The translations under genes and the position numbers were made by a program. A stretch of 64,000 bases of DNA from Aalborgiella sp031424795 (GTDB lineage: Bacteria; Pseudomonadota; Gammaproteobacteria; Burkholderiales; Burkholderiaceae_C): contig JANPIC010000133.1 in the NCBI GenBank assembly GCA_031424795.1, forward strand, positions 12,914 to 76,913, given 5' to 3'. Each line of letters starts with the position of its first letter. The stretch's first letter is position 1. The notes under the pieces are model-generated. The model searched no databases and had not been told where the DNA came from. It saw nothing but the letters and a program-made list of their open reading frames with translations. Of this stretch, positions 1 through 8,264 are shown piece by piece.

Positions 1-70
1 GTATGCTTTTGACGGGGTGTAAACTGGTCTGGGATGCTTTTAAGTAGCTCGCTGCAGCGATGCACAATTA

Positions 71-1909
71 CTAAACGTTTTTGCCTGCCATCTCTCGCTC
101 TTTTGCCATTTGCTCTGCTAGCTGTGCACGGCCTTGCTTCACGGTGCTGATCACCTTGGCTCGGTCTTTGTAATGTGGGTGCATTTGTTCTAAAAGCTCA
201 AAGTTGTGCGTTCTGAAGAGTTGCACAATGCGATTAGCGTCTTGTGTGGCATAACCAAGTAGTTCTAAAACACTGCTTGCGCTTTGCAAGCTGCTTTCAA
301 AGACTTCACGCTGAATCAATGTCACGTCACGATCCCGCAGTTTGTTCCAGTGCGTTGCATCGCGTGCCCGGACGACCAGTTGCAGCTGTGGAAAGTGCTC
401 CTGTGCTAAATCAACTATCGCTAAAGATTGCTCAACATCATCCACGGCAACTACCAAAATCTGCGCCGTAGCCGCTCCAGCCGTGCGCAGCAAGTCAAGC
501 CGTGTGGCGTTGCCGTAAAAAACGCGGTAGCCAAAGCTTCTGGCGGTTTCAATCATCTCAGCATCATGGTCAAGCACAGTGGTGGGTATATCTTGCGCCA
601 GCAGCAAGCGACCTATAATTTGTCCATAACGGCCAAACCCTGCAATGATGATGGGTGCGGCTTGCTGCTCTGAAATTTCATCAGGCAGTTCAACACCACA
701 ATTGGCATAGCGTGGCAGCCAAAATTTGTCGATAGCAATCAAAATCAGTGGACTGATTAGCATTGACAGTGCGACGACGCCGATCAAGAAAGAGGCAGTT
801 TCAGGTGCAAACACTTTGGCTCCAGCAGCAGCTTGAAACACCACAAAGGCGAATTCGCCACCTTGCGCGAGCAGTAAAGTCAGCACAGGTCGCTCCTGAA
901 AAGGCACATTCATGAGACGAGTGATGCCGTAAATAACTGCAAATTTAATAGCAATAAAGGCGGTCAATACGCTGGCTATGAGCCAAGGAGAGTTGATGAG
1001 TACAGAGAAGTCGATGCTCATGCCAACGGCTATGAAAAACAGCCCCAGCAGCAATCCTTTGAACGGCTCGATATCTGTTTCTAACTCGCGGCGGTATTCG
1101 CTTTCAGCCAGCAGCACGCCAGCCAGGAAAGCGCCCAAGGCCATGCTCAAACCGACAAACAGCATCAAAGCCGCAATGCCGACGACTAAAAGCAAGGATG
1201 CAGCGGTGAAGATCTCAGGTGTTTTGCTGCGCGCAATCCAGCGGAATATCGGGCGTAGCAGCAGTCTGCCACCGACAACAATGCATGCAATAATTGCTAT
1301 AATTTTAATAGCTGAATAGGTAATATCTACAACGGATGATGCCTCATTTACTTCCTGACTGACACCTAAGAGAGGAATCAACGCCAAAATCGGTATCGCG
1401 GCAACGTCTTGGAACAATAAGATCGAAAATCCGGCTTGCCCGCTGCTGGTGGGTAGTAAATTGCGCTCTCCCATCACTTGCAGCGCAATCGCTGTGGACG
1501 ACAACGCCAAGCCCAGTGCTGCAACCAAAGCCGTTTTCCATCCTCCTAAAGCGGTAGATACGACAGGAAACAGCAAGCTAGCGCCCCACAATGCAATAAA
1601 CAAAACAGCAGCGCAGCCAATGACTTGAGCGCTACCCCAGCCAAAAATGGGGCGACGCAAGCTCCACAGGCGTTTGGGTTCTAGCTCTAAACCCACCAAA
1701 AACAGCATCAAAACCACGCCAAACTCTGCAAAATGCAAAATATCTTGCACATTGGTGACCAAACCCAAACCCCAAGGCCCAATCGCCATGCCGGCGGCCA
1801 AATAGCCAATGATGCTACCCAAGCCTAGCGCTTTGGAGACAGGTACAGCGATGACGGCTGCGCCTAGGTAGATTAAACTGTTGATGAGCCAAGATGGGGC
1901 GTGTTCCAT
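71..1909 (-). CDS. Kef-type monovalent cation:proton antiporter with TrkA-N domain
   Basis: This 612-residue inner-membrane protein has the two-part build of KefB/KefC-like CPA2 antiporters, which exchange K+ or Na+ for H+. Residues about 5-395 hold some twelve hydrophobic segments, including the family stretch LMLFLVGLELEP near residue 70. Residues about 410-530 form a cytosolic TrkA-N Rossmann domain starting GFGRYGQIIGRLL that would bind NAD(H) and gate transport. The ATG at 1909 is followed at once by a hydrophobic helix and is divergent from the MaoC gene 81 bp away. Around residues 195-211 the DNA resembles a diverged copy of the interspersed palindromic element (1296-1345). Which cation it carries cannot be told; assignment to KefB, KefC or YbaL is open. 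Confidence 0.88.
   Translation of the reverse strand: MEHAPSWLINSLIYLGAAVIAVPVSKALGLGSIIGYLAAGMAIGPWGLGLVTNVQDILHFAEFGVVLMLFLVGLELEPKRLWSLRRPIFGWGSAQVIGCAAVLFIALWGASLLFPVVSTALGGWKTALVAALGLALSSTAIALQVMGERNLLPTSSGQAGFSILLFQDVAAIPILALIPLLGVSQEVNEASSVVDITYSAIKIIAIIACIVVGGRLLLRPIFRWIARSKTPEIFTAASLLLVVGIAALMLFVGLSMALGAFLAGVLLAESEYRRELETDIEPFKGLLLGLFFIAVGMSIDFSVLINSPWLIASVLTAFIAIKFAVIYGITRLMNVPFQERPVLTLLLAQGGEFAFVVFQAAAGAKVFAPETASFLIGVVALSMLISPLILIAIDKFWLPRYANCGVELPDEISEQQAAPIIIAGFGRYGQIIGRLLLAQDIPTTVLDHDAEMIETARSFGYRVFYGNATRLDLLRTAGAATAQILVVAVDDVEQSLAIVDLAQEHFPQLQLVVRARDATHWNKLRDRDVTLIQREVFESSLQSASSVLELLGYATQDANRIVQLFRTHNFELLEQMHPHYKDRAKVISTVKQGRAQLAEQMAKEREMAGKNV
1296..1345 (+). repeat. Diverged palindromic element inside the Kef-type gene
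   Basis: The plus strand reads GCTATAATTTTAATAGCTG then TAGGTAATATCTACAACGG, matching the small hairpin and the left arm of the large hairpin of the window's repeat. The right arm is degraded. In the gene (minus strand) it encodes DITYSAIKIIA, close to the FIDYSAIKNIA encoded by the copy in hemD and in the same frame. The transmembrane helix here is also expected in the family, so this copy is less certain. Confidence 0.45.
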
Positions 1910-1990
1910 AAGCGTTCGTGCTGGTATTTAAAGATTCCTGTACTCTGCAGTATATTGTTTTAACATTGAGATATAACATAAAGCTAACCC

Positions 1991-2446
1991 ATGAAAACAT
2001 TTCAAACCCTCGCTGAACTAGCTGCTTGCGTTGGTCAAGATGTCGCTGTGAGCGATTGGCTGATCGTCACGCAGGAACAAATCAACCAGTTTGCTGAAGC
2101 CACGGGTGACCGCCAGTGGATTCACATCGACCCCGAACGCGCCAAAGCTGGCCCGTTTGGTGCACCTATCGCGCACGGATTTTTGACTTTATCGCTCTTG
2201 CCGCAGTTTTTCGCCACCGCTTTGCATGTGGAGCAGACGCGCATGGGTGTGAACTACGGCTTGAACAAAGTGCGTTTTATGTCACCTGTGCCAGTGGGAA
2301 GTGCTTTGCGTGCACGCTTGTTTTTGGTGGCGGCAGAGCAGATTGACAACAATGGTATGCAGATGACTTGGGATGTGACAATTGAGCGTGAGGGTGTTGT
2401 CAAGCCCGTTTGTGTGGCGCAATCTTTGTCGCGCAGCTACCCGTAG
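1991..2446 (+). CDS. MaoC-like (R)-specific enoyl-CoA hydratase family protein
   Basis: A 151-residue single hot-dog domain protein of the MaoC/NodN type, which hydrates trans-2-enoyl-CoA or acts on related thioesters in the cytosol. The hydratase signature is visible: QFAEATGDRQWIHIDPERA at residues about 31-49, with the Asp and His expected to be catalytic, then the conserved GPFGAPIAHGFLTLSLLP segment at about 52-70. The length is normal for the one-domain family. The gene stands alone, divergent from the antiporter and convergent with trmL 8 bp away, so context gives no pathway. A role in polyhydroxyalkanoate supply (PhaJ-like) or acyl-CoA degradation is possible but unproven. Confidence 0.85.
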   Translation: MKTFQTLAELAACVGQDVAVSDWLIVTQEQINQFAEATGDRQWIHIDPERAKAGPFGAPIAHGFLTLSLLPQFFATALHVEQTRMGVNYGLNKVRFMSPVPVGSALRARLFLVAAEQIDNNGMQMTWDVTIEREGVVKPVCVAQSLSRSYP

Positions 2447-2454
2447 TTTGCGTG

Positions 2455-2928
2455 TTAAATTTTGAGTTGCCCAAACCCATTTTGCCGCCAAGCCTCATAC
2501 ACGGTGACGGCCACAGCGTTTGATAAATTCAAGCTGCGCTGGTTTGGCAACATGGGCAACTTGATACGTTGATCGGGTAAAAAAGACTCACGTAATGCAG
2601 GTGCAAGTCCTTGCGTTTCAGAGCCGAACACCAAATAATCGCCAGCAACAAATTGCGCGCTATGCACCAAGCGTGTGCCCTTGGTCGTTAGCGCAAACAG
2701 CCGCTCTGGCGCAGGTTGTTGGTTGTCTAGAAACGCCTGCCAGCTAGCATGTCGTTTCAATTCAGCATATTCGTGATAGTCCAAACCCGCGCGGCGCATG
2801 TGTTTGTCGTCCATGGAAAAGCCCAACGGCTCTATCAAATGCAGATGACAACCCGTATTAGCGGCAAGGCGGATGATATTGCCCGTGTTGGGCGGGATTT
2901 CAGGTTGAACTAAAACGATGTTAAACAT
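2455..2928 (-). CDS. trmL: tRNA (cytidine/uridine-2'-O-)-methyltransferase TrmL
   Basis: TrmL methylates the 2'-hydroxyl of the wobble nucleotide 34 in tRNA-Leu isoacceptors, using S-adenosylmethionine. The 157-residue product is a minimal SPOUT methyltransferase. It starts MFNIVLVQPEIPPNTGNIIR, matching the classic opening, and carries the knot motifs LVFGSETQGL (about residue 100) and IKLPMLPNQRSLNLSNAVAV (about 120-140). The ATG at 2928 is preferred over an upstream TTG at 2946 because it gives the family length. The upstream neighbour is comF, 33 bp away on the same strand. Confidence 0.93.
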   Translation of the reverse strand: MFNIVLVQPEIPPNTGNIIRLAANTGCHLHLIEPLGFSMDDKHMRRAGLDYHEYAELKRHASWQAFLDNQQPAPERLFALTTKGTRLVHSAQFVAGDYLVFGSETQGLAPALRESFLPDQRIKLPMLPNQRSLNLSNAVAVTVYEAWRQNGFGQLKI

Positions 2929-2961
2929 GCACTTATTGTCTGCCAAAACGTGCTCATTTAG

Positions 2962-3726
2962 CTACTCTGCTTCCGTCCGCGCAAAAACAGCCGCCGTGAT
3001 GTGAGCCGCGCCAGCTTGGCGCAGTGCCGTTGCCGCTGCAAAGAGCGTTGCACCACTGGTCATCACATCATCAACCAGCAAGATGCGCTTGCCCTGCAAC
3101 TCCTTCGCTCGAAGTGGTTCAACTGCAAACGCTGCGTTTACGTTTTTCATGCGCTCTGACTTGCTTAACGAGCTTTGCGTTAATGTGTCTTTAATTCGTA
3201 ATAGCAAATACGCTTCTGTTTTTTCGCGATTCAGATGCTTGCAAATTTCTAAGGCCTGGTTGTAGCCACGGTGTTGAAGTCTGGCTGTCGACAGTGGTAC
3301 TGGAGTTATCACGTCAGCATTGTCGATGGCGTGTTCTATGGATGGTGCGCTTTTTAGAAGAAGTGCAAAAGTGCTGGCCCAAGCCGGGTTGTTGCCAAAT
3401 TTATAGCTGGAAATACATTCGCTCCACGGGTACTCGTATGCAACAGCCGCCAAGCATTCGTCCAGAGGAGGTGGTTTGACGATGCATGCGCCGCAGCATT
3501 TGATATCAGTCGAAATACCTGACTTCATCGCCAGAGCGCAAGTGGCGCAACGTCGCACAGGTTGGGCGAAGCGTGTTACACAAGGCTCACAAACCATGCC
3601 ATTGCTAGGCCAAGTCTTGCAAACGGCGCATTGGCTGGGAATCCAATTCAAAAGTCGCTCTAAATGTCGCTGTGATACTGGGTTAAATAAAGGACGAATT
3701 AAGGGGCGTATCAAACGACTAAACAT
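2962..3726 (-). CDS. comF: ComF family phosphoribosyltransferase-like protein
   Basis: The 254-residue protein joins an N-terminal cysteine-rich segment to a type I phosphoribosyltransferase fold. Residues about 33-80 contain paired cysteines (CAVC, CEPC, CATC, CCGAC) that probably bind zinc. Near the C terminus, ILLVDDVMTSGATL is the phosphoribosyl-pyrophosphate loop. ComF proteins are linked to DNA uptake in naturally competent bacteria, acting on imported single strands in the cytosol; the same window also has comEC. It is divergent from a Bug binding-protein gene 54 bp away. Family membership is secure; the biochemical role is not well known even in the family. Confidence 0.88.
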   Translation of the reverse strand: MFSRLIRPLIRPLFNPVSQRHLERLLNWIPSQCAVCKTWPSNGMVCEPCVTRFAQPVRRCATCALAMKSGISTDIKCCGACIVKPPPLDECLAAVAYEYPWSECISSYKFGNNPAWASTFALLLKSAPSIEHAIDNADVITPVPLSTARLQHRGYNQALEICKHLNREKTEAYLLLRIKDTLTQSSLSKSERMKNVNAAFAVEPLRAKELQGKRILLVDDVMTSGATLFAAATALRQAGAAHITAAVFARTEAE

Positions 3727-3780
3727 AGAGTGCCAATATACTCGCAGTAATACGAATATTCATTTGCAACAGAGTTTAAT

Positions 3781-4782
3781 ATGAAATTTTTGACAAAACT
3801 GAGTGGTGTGGTCGGTCTTGCCTTGATGATGGCTTCAATCGTCACGACGACCGCATTCGCGCAAACAAGTGCGGCAGCATCAAATTACCCCAACAAAACT
3901 ATCCGTATCATCGTGCCGTTCACACCCGGCGGTAGCACAGATATTTTGGCTCGCGCCATCGGCATTGAGCTCGGTAAAGCTTGGGGGCAATCCGTTATTG
4001 TCGAAAACATCGCGGGTGCTGGCGGAAGTATTGGCGCCGATAAAGTGGCTAAATCTGCTGGCGATGGCTACACACTGCTGATGGGGCATATCGGCACGTT
4101 AGCGGTCAATCCTTCGCTCTATCCAGATCTACCTTACCAGCCATTGCGTGACTTCGCGCCGGTCGCCTGGGTGGCACGTGTGCCGAATGTGCTGGTGGTG
4201 CATCCGTCAGTTCCTGCAAAAAATGTCAAAGAATTCATTGCACTGGCAAAAGCTAAGCCAGGACAACTCAACTATGGCTCTGGCGGCAACGGCAGTGCAG
4301 CCAATTTGGCGACAGAATATTTGAAAGTTCAAACCAATATTTCTTTGCTGCACATTCCTTACCGAGGCACTGCCCCTGCGGTGACCGATTTGTTGGGTGG
4401 TCAAATTCAAGTGCTTTTCACGGGAGCGCCTGCGGTGATCGGTCAAATCAAGTCTGGGCAACTGCGTGCCTTAGGTGTTTCCTCACCACAGCGTTTAGAT
4501 TCCTTGCCAGACGTGCCCACAGTGGCCGAAAGCGGCTACAAAAACTTTGAGGCAGACCAATGGTACGGCGTTGTTGCACCCAAAGGCATACCGCCAGAGA
4601 TTGTTGCCAAACTCAATGCTCAAATCAACCGAGCCTTGCAATCGCCTGAGCTTAAAAATCGCCTGAACAACGAAGGCGCTGTTGCCACGCCGTCCACACC
4701 GGAAGTTTTTGGAAAACTCATTCAAACTGAAATTGCACGTTGGAAACCAGTCATCAGCTCTGGACGCGTAACAGCACAATAA
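3781..4782 (+). CDS. Bug-family (tripartite tricarboxylate transporter) substrate-binding protein
   Basis: A 333-residue periplasmic receptor of the Bug/TctC family. Residues 1-27 are a signal peptide with a long hydrophobic core ending TTAFAQ. The mature part opens NYPNKTIRIIVPFTPGGSTD, the family hallmark in which the PGG-S/T-D loop contacts the ligand carboxylate. Further hallmarks are LLMGHIGTLAVNPSLYPDLPY and the C-terminal YGVVAPKGIPPEIVAKLNAQ. No TctA/TctB membrane subunits are nearby, as is common for the expanded Bug sets of Burkholderiales. The ligand is unknown. A bioC-like gene follows 25 bp downstream but is probably unrelated. Confidence 0.92.
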   Translation: MKFLTKLSGVVGLALMMASIVTTTAFAQTSAAASNYPNKTIRIIVPFTPGGSTDILARAIGIELGKAWGQSVIVENIAGAGGSIGADKVAKSAGDGYTLLMGHIGTLAVNPSLYPDLPYQPLRDFAPVAWVARVPNVLVVHPSVPAKNVKEFIALAKAKPGQLNYGSGGNGSAANLATEYLKVQTNISLLHIPYRGTAPAVTDLLGGQIQVLFTGAPAVIGQIKSGQLRALGVSSPQRLDSLPDVPTVAESGYKNFEADQWYGVVAPKGIPPEIVAKLNAQINRALQSPELKNRLNNEGAVATPSTPEVFGKLIQTEIARWKPVISSGRVTAQ

Positions 4783-4807
4783 GACAGCACAATAGTTGAC
4801 TTTAGCA

Positions 4808-5728
4808 ATGTCTAGCGAGCGACCACCCACCATCTCCCCCAACGCCGCTGCGCACTGGCAGCGCATTGCACCTGCTGCAACGCCGTGGCTGCACGAAGAA
4901 GTAGCCAGCCGCATGGTGGATCGTTTGCAATGGATCAACTTACAGCCCAAAACGTGGGCGCACTGGGGCGCTGTGCGAGGCGGGCAGCAGGCGCATGTGG
5001 CATTGCTTGAAAAGTATCCAGATTCAACCTATTTTTTGCCTCTAGCCGGTGAATTTATTGCCGATAAAGCTATTAAAAATATAGCAAATTATGCGAACTC
5101 CAGCAGTAAATGGCAGCTGTCTAACTTGTTTAAAGCCAAGCCAAAAGTAGATTACTCATATCCAGCCGATAGCACGGTTGACATGCTGTGGGCGAACATG
5201 CACTTGCACAACGCACTTGATCCGCAGATGTTGATAACGCAGTGGCACAAAGCCATAGCGACGGACGGATTTTTGATGTTCTCCTGCCTGGGGCCAGACA
5301 CCCTGCGCGAACTGCGTGGTATGTACGACAAGCTGGGTTGGCCAGTGCCTAGCCACCAATTTACCGACATGCATGATTGGGGCGATATGCTCATCCAAGC
5401 CGGCTTTGCCGAGCCCGTGATGGACATGGAGCGCATTGTGCTGACGTACGAAACGCCACAAAAGCTACTGGAAGATTTGCGTGAATTAGGCCGAAACTTG
5501 CATCCAGACCGATTTCCTGCCTTGCGTGGCAAAGCTTGGAAAGCCGAGCTAGAAGCCGCTTTGGTCGAACATTTGGCTGACCCGGCTGAGGGTGGCCGGT
5601 TAAAGCTGACCTTCGAAGTCATTTACGGCCATGCGATGAAGCCGAAGCCAAGGGTTAAGCTGAGTGAGCATAGCGCGGTGTCATTGCGGGATATGCGGGA
5701 GATGTTGCACGGTAGCAGAGGGCGCTAG
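4808..5728 (+). CDS. BioC-like SAM-dependent methyltransferase carrying an inserted palindromic element
   Basis: The 306-residue protein looks like the malonyl-ACP O-methyltransferase (BioC-type) proteins of Burkholderiales. It has HWQRIAPAATPWLHEEVA at the start, DMLWANMHLHNALDP, the highly conserved FSCLGPDTLRELR, and HDWGDMLIQAGFAEPVMD. BioC methylates malonyl-ACP so that it can enter pimelate and biotin synthesis. No DxGxGxG motif I is visible, and the expected SAM-binding region instead holds PLAGEFIADKAIKNIA, encoded by a clear copy of the palindromic element (5038-5085). That raises doubt about full activity. ATG 4808 is chosen over TTG 4796. No other bio genes are in the window. Confidence 0.72.
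   Translation: MSSERPPTISPNAAAHWQRIAPAATPWLHEEVASRMVDRLQWINLQPKTWAHWGAVRGGQQAHVALLEKYPDSTYFLPLAGEFIADKAIKNIANYANSSSKWQLSNLFKAKPKVDYSYPADSTVDMLWANMHLHNALDPQMLITQWHKAIATDGFLMFSCLGPDTLRELRGMYDKLGWPVPSHQFTDMHDWGDMLIQAGFAEPVMDMERIVLTYETPQKLLEDLRELGRNLHPDRFPALRGKAWKAELEAALVEHLADPAEGGRLKLTFEVIYGHAMKPKPRVKLSEHSAVSLRDMREMLHGSRGR
5038..5085 (-). repeat. Palindromic element, in-frame copy in the bioC-like gene
   Basis: Reads GCCTCTAGCCGGTGAATTTA then TTGCCGATAAAGC and TATTAAAAATATAGC: both hairpin modules are recognisable. It is translated as PLAGEFIADKAIKNIA. The TAA that the consensus carries after GCC in this frame is replaced by GAT, and the reading frame stays open on both sides. Confidence 0.85.
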
Positions 5729-5743
5729 TCCATCGAAGAGGGC

Positions 5744-5783
5744 ATAAAAAAACCTGCAAGTAGCAATACTGGCAGGTTTTTTT
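5744..5783. terminator. Bidirectional factor-independent terminator between bioC-like gene and DEAD-box gene
   Basis: Inverted repeat AAAAAACCTGC / GCAGGTTTTTTT around a loop of about 12 bases. It has T-runs on both strands and lies between two convergent genes, so it can stop transcripts from either side. Confidence 0.85.
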
Positions 5784-5823
5784 GTATTGACTCCCCAATT
5801 GAACGGGGAGTTGCTGATGCGGA

Positions 5824-7938
5824 TTACTTAGCGCGAACGGTGCGAGCCTTGGCCATATCACGCGGCACAAACACTTTGCCGCCATTGCCTGGCTTGGCAG
5901 CTGGTTTAGCAAACGTTGGTTTGGCGAAGCCAGGCTTAGCGAATGCTGGTTTACGGTCAGCAAAGTCGCCACGTGGAGCGAAGTCACCGCGAGGGGCGAA
6001 ATCTTTACGCGGGGCGAAGTCGCCGCGCTCAGCACGGTCACCACGAGGCGCAAAATCACCACGTGGAGCGAAGTCTTTACGAGGAGCGAAGTCACCACGT
6101 GGGGCAAATTCTTTACGTGGCGCAAAGTCACCGCGAGGTGCGAAATCGCCGCGAGGAGCTGAATCACCGCGTGGAGGAAAGCCACCGCCGCTATTGCGGT
6201 CGTTGAAACCACCTTTGCGAACATAGCTGTCTGGTGCGCGAGCGTTGTCAGAAGGGCGTCCAGCGAAACGATCACCGAAACGGTCGCCCTGCGGAGCAGC
6301 GAAACCACCGCCTTGAGGCGCGCGGTCAGCGAAGCCTCCACGGTCACCACCAAAGTTACCACCGCCACCGAAACCGCCTTGGCGAGGTGCAAACTTTCGG
6401 TCACGGCCAGCGCCGCCGCCATGTCCACGGTCGCCACCAAAACCACCGCGGTCTGGGCCGCCGAAGTTACCAGGGCGTGACTCAGGGAAACGTTGTTTTG
6501 GCTCTAAGCCAGGAATGACCTCTGCTTTGAATGGGGTGCGTGTGAACTGCTCGATGTCCATGATACGGCGACGGTCTCGGATTTCAGCAAAGCTGACAGC
6601 GATACCGTCACGGCCAGCACGACCTGTACGACCAATACGATGGGTGTAATCCTCGGCTTTCATTGGCAGGCCAAAGTTGAACACGTGGCTGATCGATGGC
6701 ACGTCAATACCGCGTGCTGCCACGTCGGTTGCCACCAAAATTTGAACTTGACCTTCGCGCAAAGCTTGCAAGCGGCGGTTACGGATACCTTGGTTCAAAG
6801 CGCCGTGCAAAGCAACCGCGCTGAAACCTTCTTGTTGCAGGTCGTTGGCCAAACCGTCGCACTCGATCTGGGTGCTGGCAAACACGATGGCTTGCTTGAT
6901 GTTGGTGTCGCGCAACCAGTGGTCGAGCAACTTGCGTTTGTGCTGAGAATTGTCAGCCCAGAACAACGATTGCTTGATGTTTTGGTGCTTGTCTTGCGGG
7001 CTGTCGATGGTGATGCGCTGTGGCTCACGCATCACACGGCCAGCGAGCTGCTGGATGCGTGGTGCAAACGTGGCGCTGAACATCATGGTTTGTTGGCGGC
7101 CGCTGGTCAACTGGTTGACTTCTGCGAGATCGTCTGAGAAGCCCAAATCGAGCATACGGTCGGCTTCGTCAACGACCAAGAATTTCACTTTGTCGAGCTT
7201 CAACTGGTGTGAACGCTGCAAGTCAAGCAAACGGCCTGGGGTTGCCACCACCAAGTTAGCGTTTTGCAACTTGGCCAATTGCAACTGGTAAGGCATACCC
7301 CCCACCACGTTGGCAATGCGCAAACCTTTGCAGTAGCGCACCAAATCAATCGCGTCGTTGGCAACTTGTTGTGCCAATTCGCGGGTCGGGCAAAGAATCA
7401 AAGCGCCTGGCGTGGCCGGTGTGAAATTGCGGAAATTGGTCGGGTCTTTGCGTTTAGCGCGTTTTGGAGGCGCATCGCCACGGGCTTCGGCTTCAGCGCA
7501 TGCTGCTTCAAACTCAGCGCGTTCGGCAGCTGCTTCTTGTTCTTGCTGTTTCAGCAAGGTGTGGATCACAGGCAGCAAAAAGGCGGCAGTTTTACCTGAA
7601 CCGGTTTGGCTGGACACCATCAAGTCAATAAATTTCTTCGGTGTGCCGTCAACAGCATCCGCTGGCAAAGCCAATGGAATTGTTTTCATCTGCACGGTGG
7701 TGGGTTGTGTGAAACCCATTTCTTTCGTCGCTTGAATCAGCTCATCAGCCAAGCCAAGTGCGATAAAGCCGTTTGGCAATTTGGCAGCTTCTTCCGCGGC
7801 CAAAGCTTTGGCTGCGGCCACTTCATCTACTGCATTTTCAGTAGCAATTGAAGCAGTAAATTCGCCGGCTATGGCAGTATTTAATGTTAATTCGTTGTCG
7901 GTCTGAGATTCAAAAGTCGTTGTCATAGAGTCGGTCAT
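5824..7938 (-). CDS. DEAD-box ATP-dependent RNA helicase with FAPRGD repeat tail
   Basis: A 704-residue RhlE/DeaD-type RNA helicase that unwinds RNA duplexes in ribosome assembly or RNA decay. All core motifs are present: SQTGSGKT (I), PTRELAQQ (Ia), TPGRLLD (Ib), DEAD (II), SAT (III), ATDVAARGID (V) and HRIGRTGR (VI). A charged insert (about residues 135-175) separates motifs I and Ia. After residue about 480 the protein becomes a glycine/arginine-rich tail, then about twelve hexapeptides of type APRGDF/APRKDF (DNA about 5965-6185). ATG 7938 is preferred to the upstream ATG 7971 because it follows a GGTGG stretch; ATG 7926 is an alternative. A leader of about 245 nt precedes it. Confidence 0.93.
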   Translation of the reverse strand: MTDSMTTTFESQTDNELTLNTAIAGEFTASIATENAVDEVAAAKALAAEEAAKLPNGFIALGLADELIQATKEMGFTQPTTVQMKTIPLALPADAVDGTPKKFIDLMVSSQTGSGKTAAFLLPVIHTLLKQQEQEAAAERAEFEAACAEAEARGDAPPKRAKRKDPTNFRNFTPATPGALILCPTRELAQQVANDAIDLVRYCKGLRIANVVGGMPYQLQLAKLQNANLVVATPGRLLDLQRSHQLKLDKVKFLVVDEADRMLDLGFSDDLAEVNQLTSGRQQTMMFSATFAPRIQQLAGRVMREPQRITIDSPQDKHQNIKQSLFWADNSQHKRKLLDHWLRDTNIKQAIVFASTQIECDGLANDLQQEGFSAVALHGALNQGIRNRRLQALREGQVQILVATDVAARGIDVPSISHVFNFGLPMKAEDYTHRIGRTGRAGRDGIAVSFAEIRDRRRIMDIEQFTRTPFKAEVIPGLEPKQRFPESRPGNFGGPDRGGFGGDRGHGGGAGRDRKFAPRQGGFGGGGNFGGDRGGFADRAPQGGGFAAPQGDRFGDRFAGRPSDNARAPDSYVRKGGFNDRNSGGGFPPRGDSAPRGDFAPRGDFAPRKEFAPRGDFAPRKDFAPRGDFAPRGDRAERGDFAPRKDFAPRGDFAPRGDFADRKPAFAKPGFAKPTFAKPAAKPGNGGKVFVPRDMAKARTVRAK
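5965..6185 (-). repeat. Tandem 18-bp coding repeats in helicase tail
   Basis: About twelve degenerate 18-bp units encode APRGDF, APRKDF, APRKEF, APRGDR and similar hexapeptides in the helicase C-terminal tail. The units differ at synonymous and Gly/Lys positions, so the array is old or under selection rather than freshly amplified. Basic, aromatic, low-complexity tails of this kind usually bind RNA. Confidence 0.9.
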
Positions 7939-8189
7939 ACATAGCCGCCACCAATTTCGGTGCGGTTCCATTCAATGGTTAAAAAACATCAACCATCAAA
8001 CGAAGTACAACGTCTATTTACTCGATTTTCTCTGCAACCCATATCTAAAGATGTGTGATTGCAGTACGGTAGCGACGCGGTTGGCTTTAATAATCGTTGT
8101 CTAAAAAGACAACAAGCCCAAAGTGTGATGCAAGATGCACGATGCCAGAAACGTGATGCAAATTCACCACGATTTCTGTACAGCCTCGA
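7939..8189 (-). promoter_or_regulatory. Long untranslated leader of the DEAD-box helicase gene
   Basis: Between the candidate TATAAT box and the helicase start lie about 245 bases without a convincing gene on either strand. The stretch holds short direct repeats of GTGATGCA/GATGCACGATGC (8124-8162) and A+T-rich segments. Long leaders are typical of cold-induced RNA helicase mRNAs, but no known riboswitch or RNA thermometer was recognised. Confidence 0.4.
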
Positions 8190-8218
8190 ATTATAGCGCG
8201 ACTACGGGTTTTCACCTA
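8190..8218 (-). promoter_or_regulatory. Candidate promoter of the DEAD-box helicase gene
   Basis: On the minus strand a perfect TATAAT (8190-8195) is followed by TCGAGGC, the same arrangement as at the ribosomal protein promoters in this window. The -35 region (TAGGTG, 17 bp upstream) is weak. Confidence 0.5.
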
Positions 8219-8264
8219 ATTAAATTTTCAACTAAATGCTAAGTTGTTGATTTATTGGCATTCT

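Noticed and set aside
3385..3420. AGCCGGGTTGTTGCCAAATTTATAGC in comF resembles the element
   Set aside because: No hairpin partner and the residues (YKFGNNPAW) are normal for ComF.
5965..6185. Regular repeats that might suggest a CRISPR array
   Set aside because: Units are contiguous 18-mers without spacers and lie in frame inside a helicase gene.
5840..6446. Open frames opposite the helicase tail
   Set aside because: They are shadows caused by the 18-bp coding repeats; composition is extreme and no start signals are seen.
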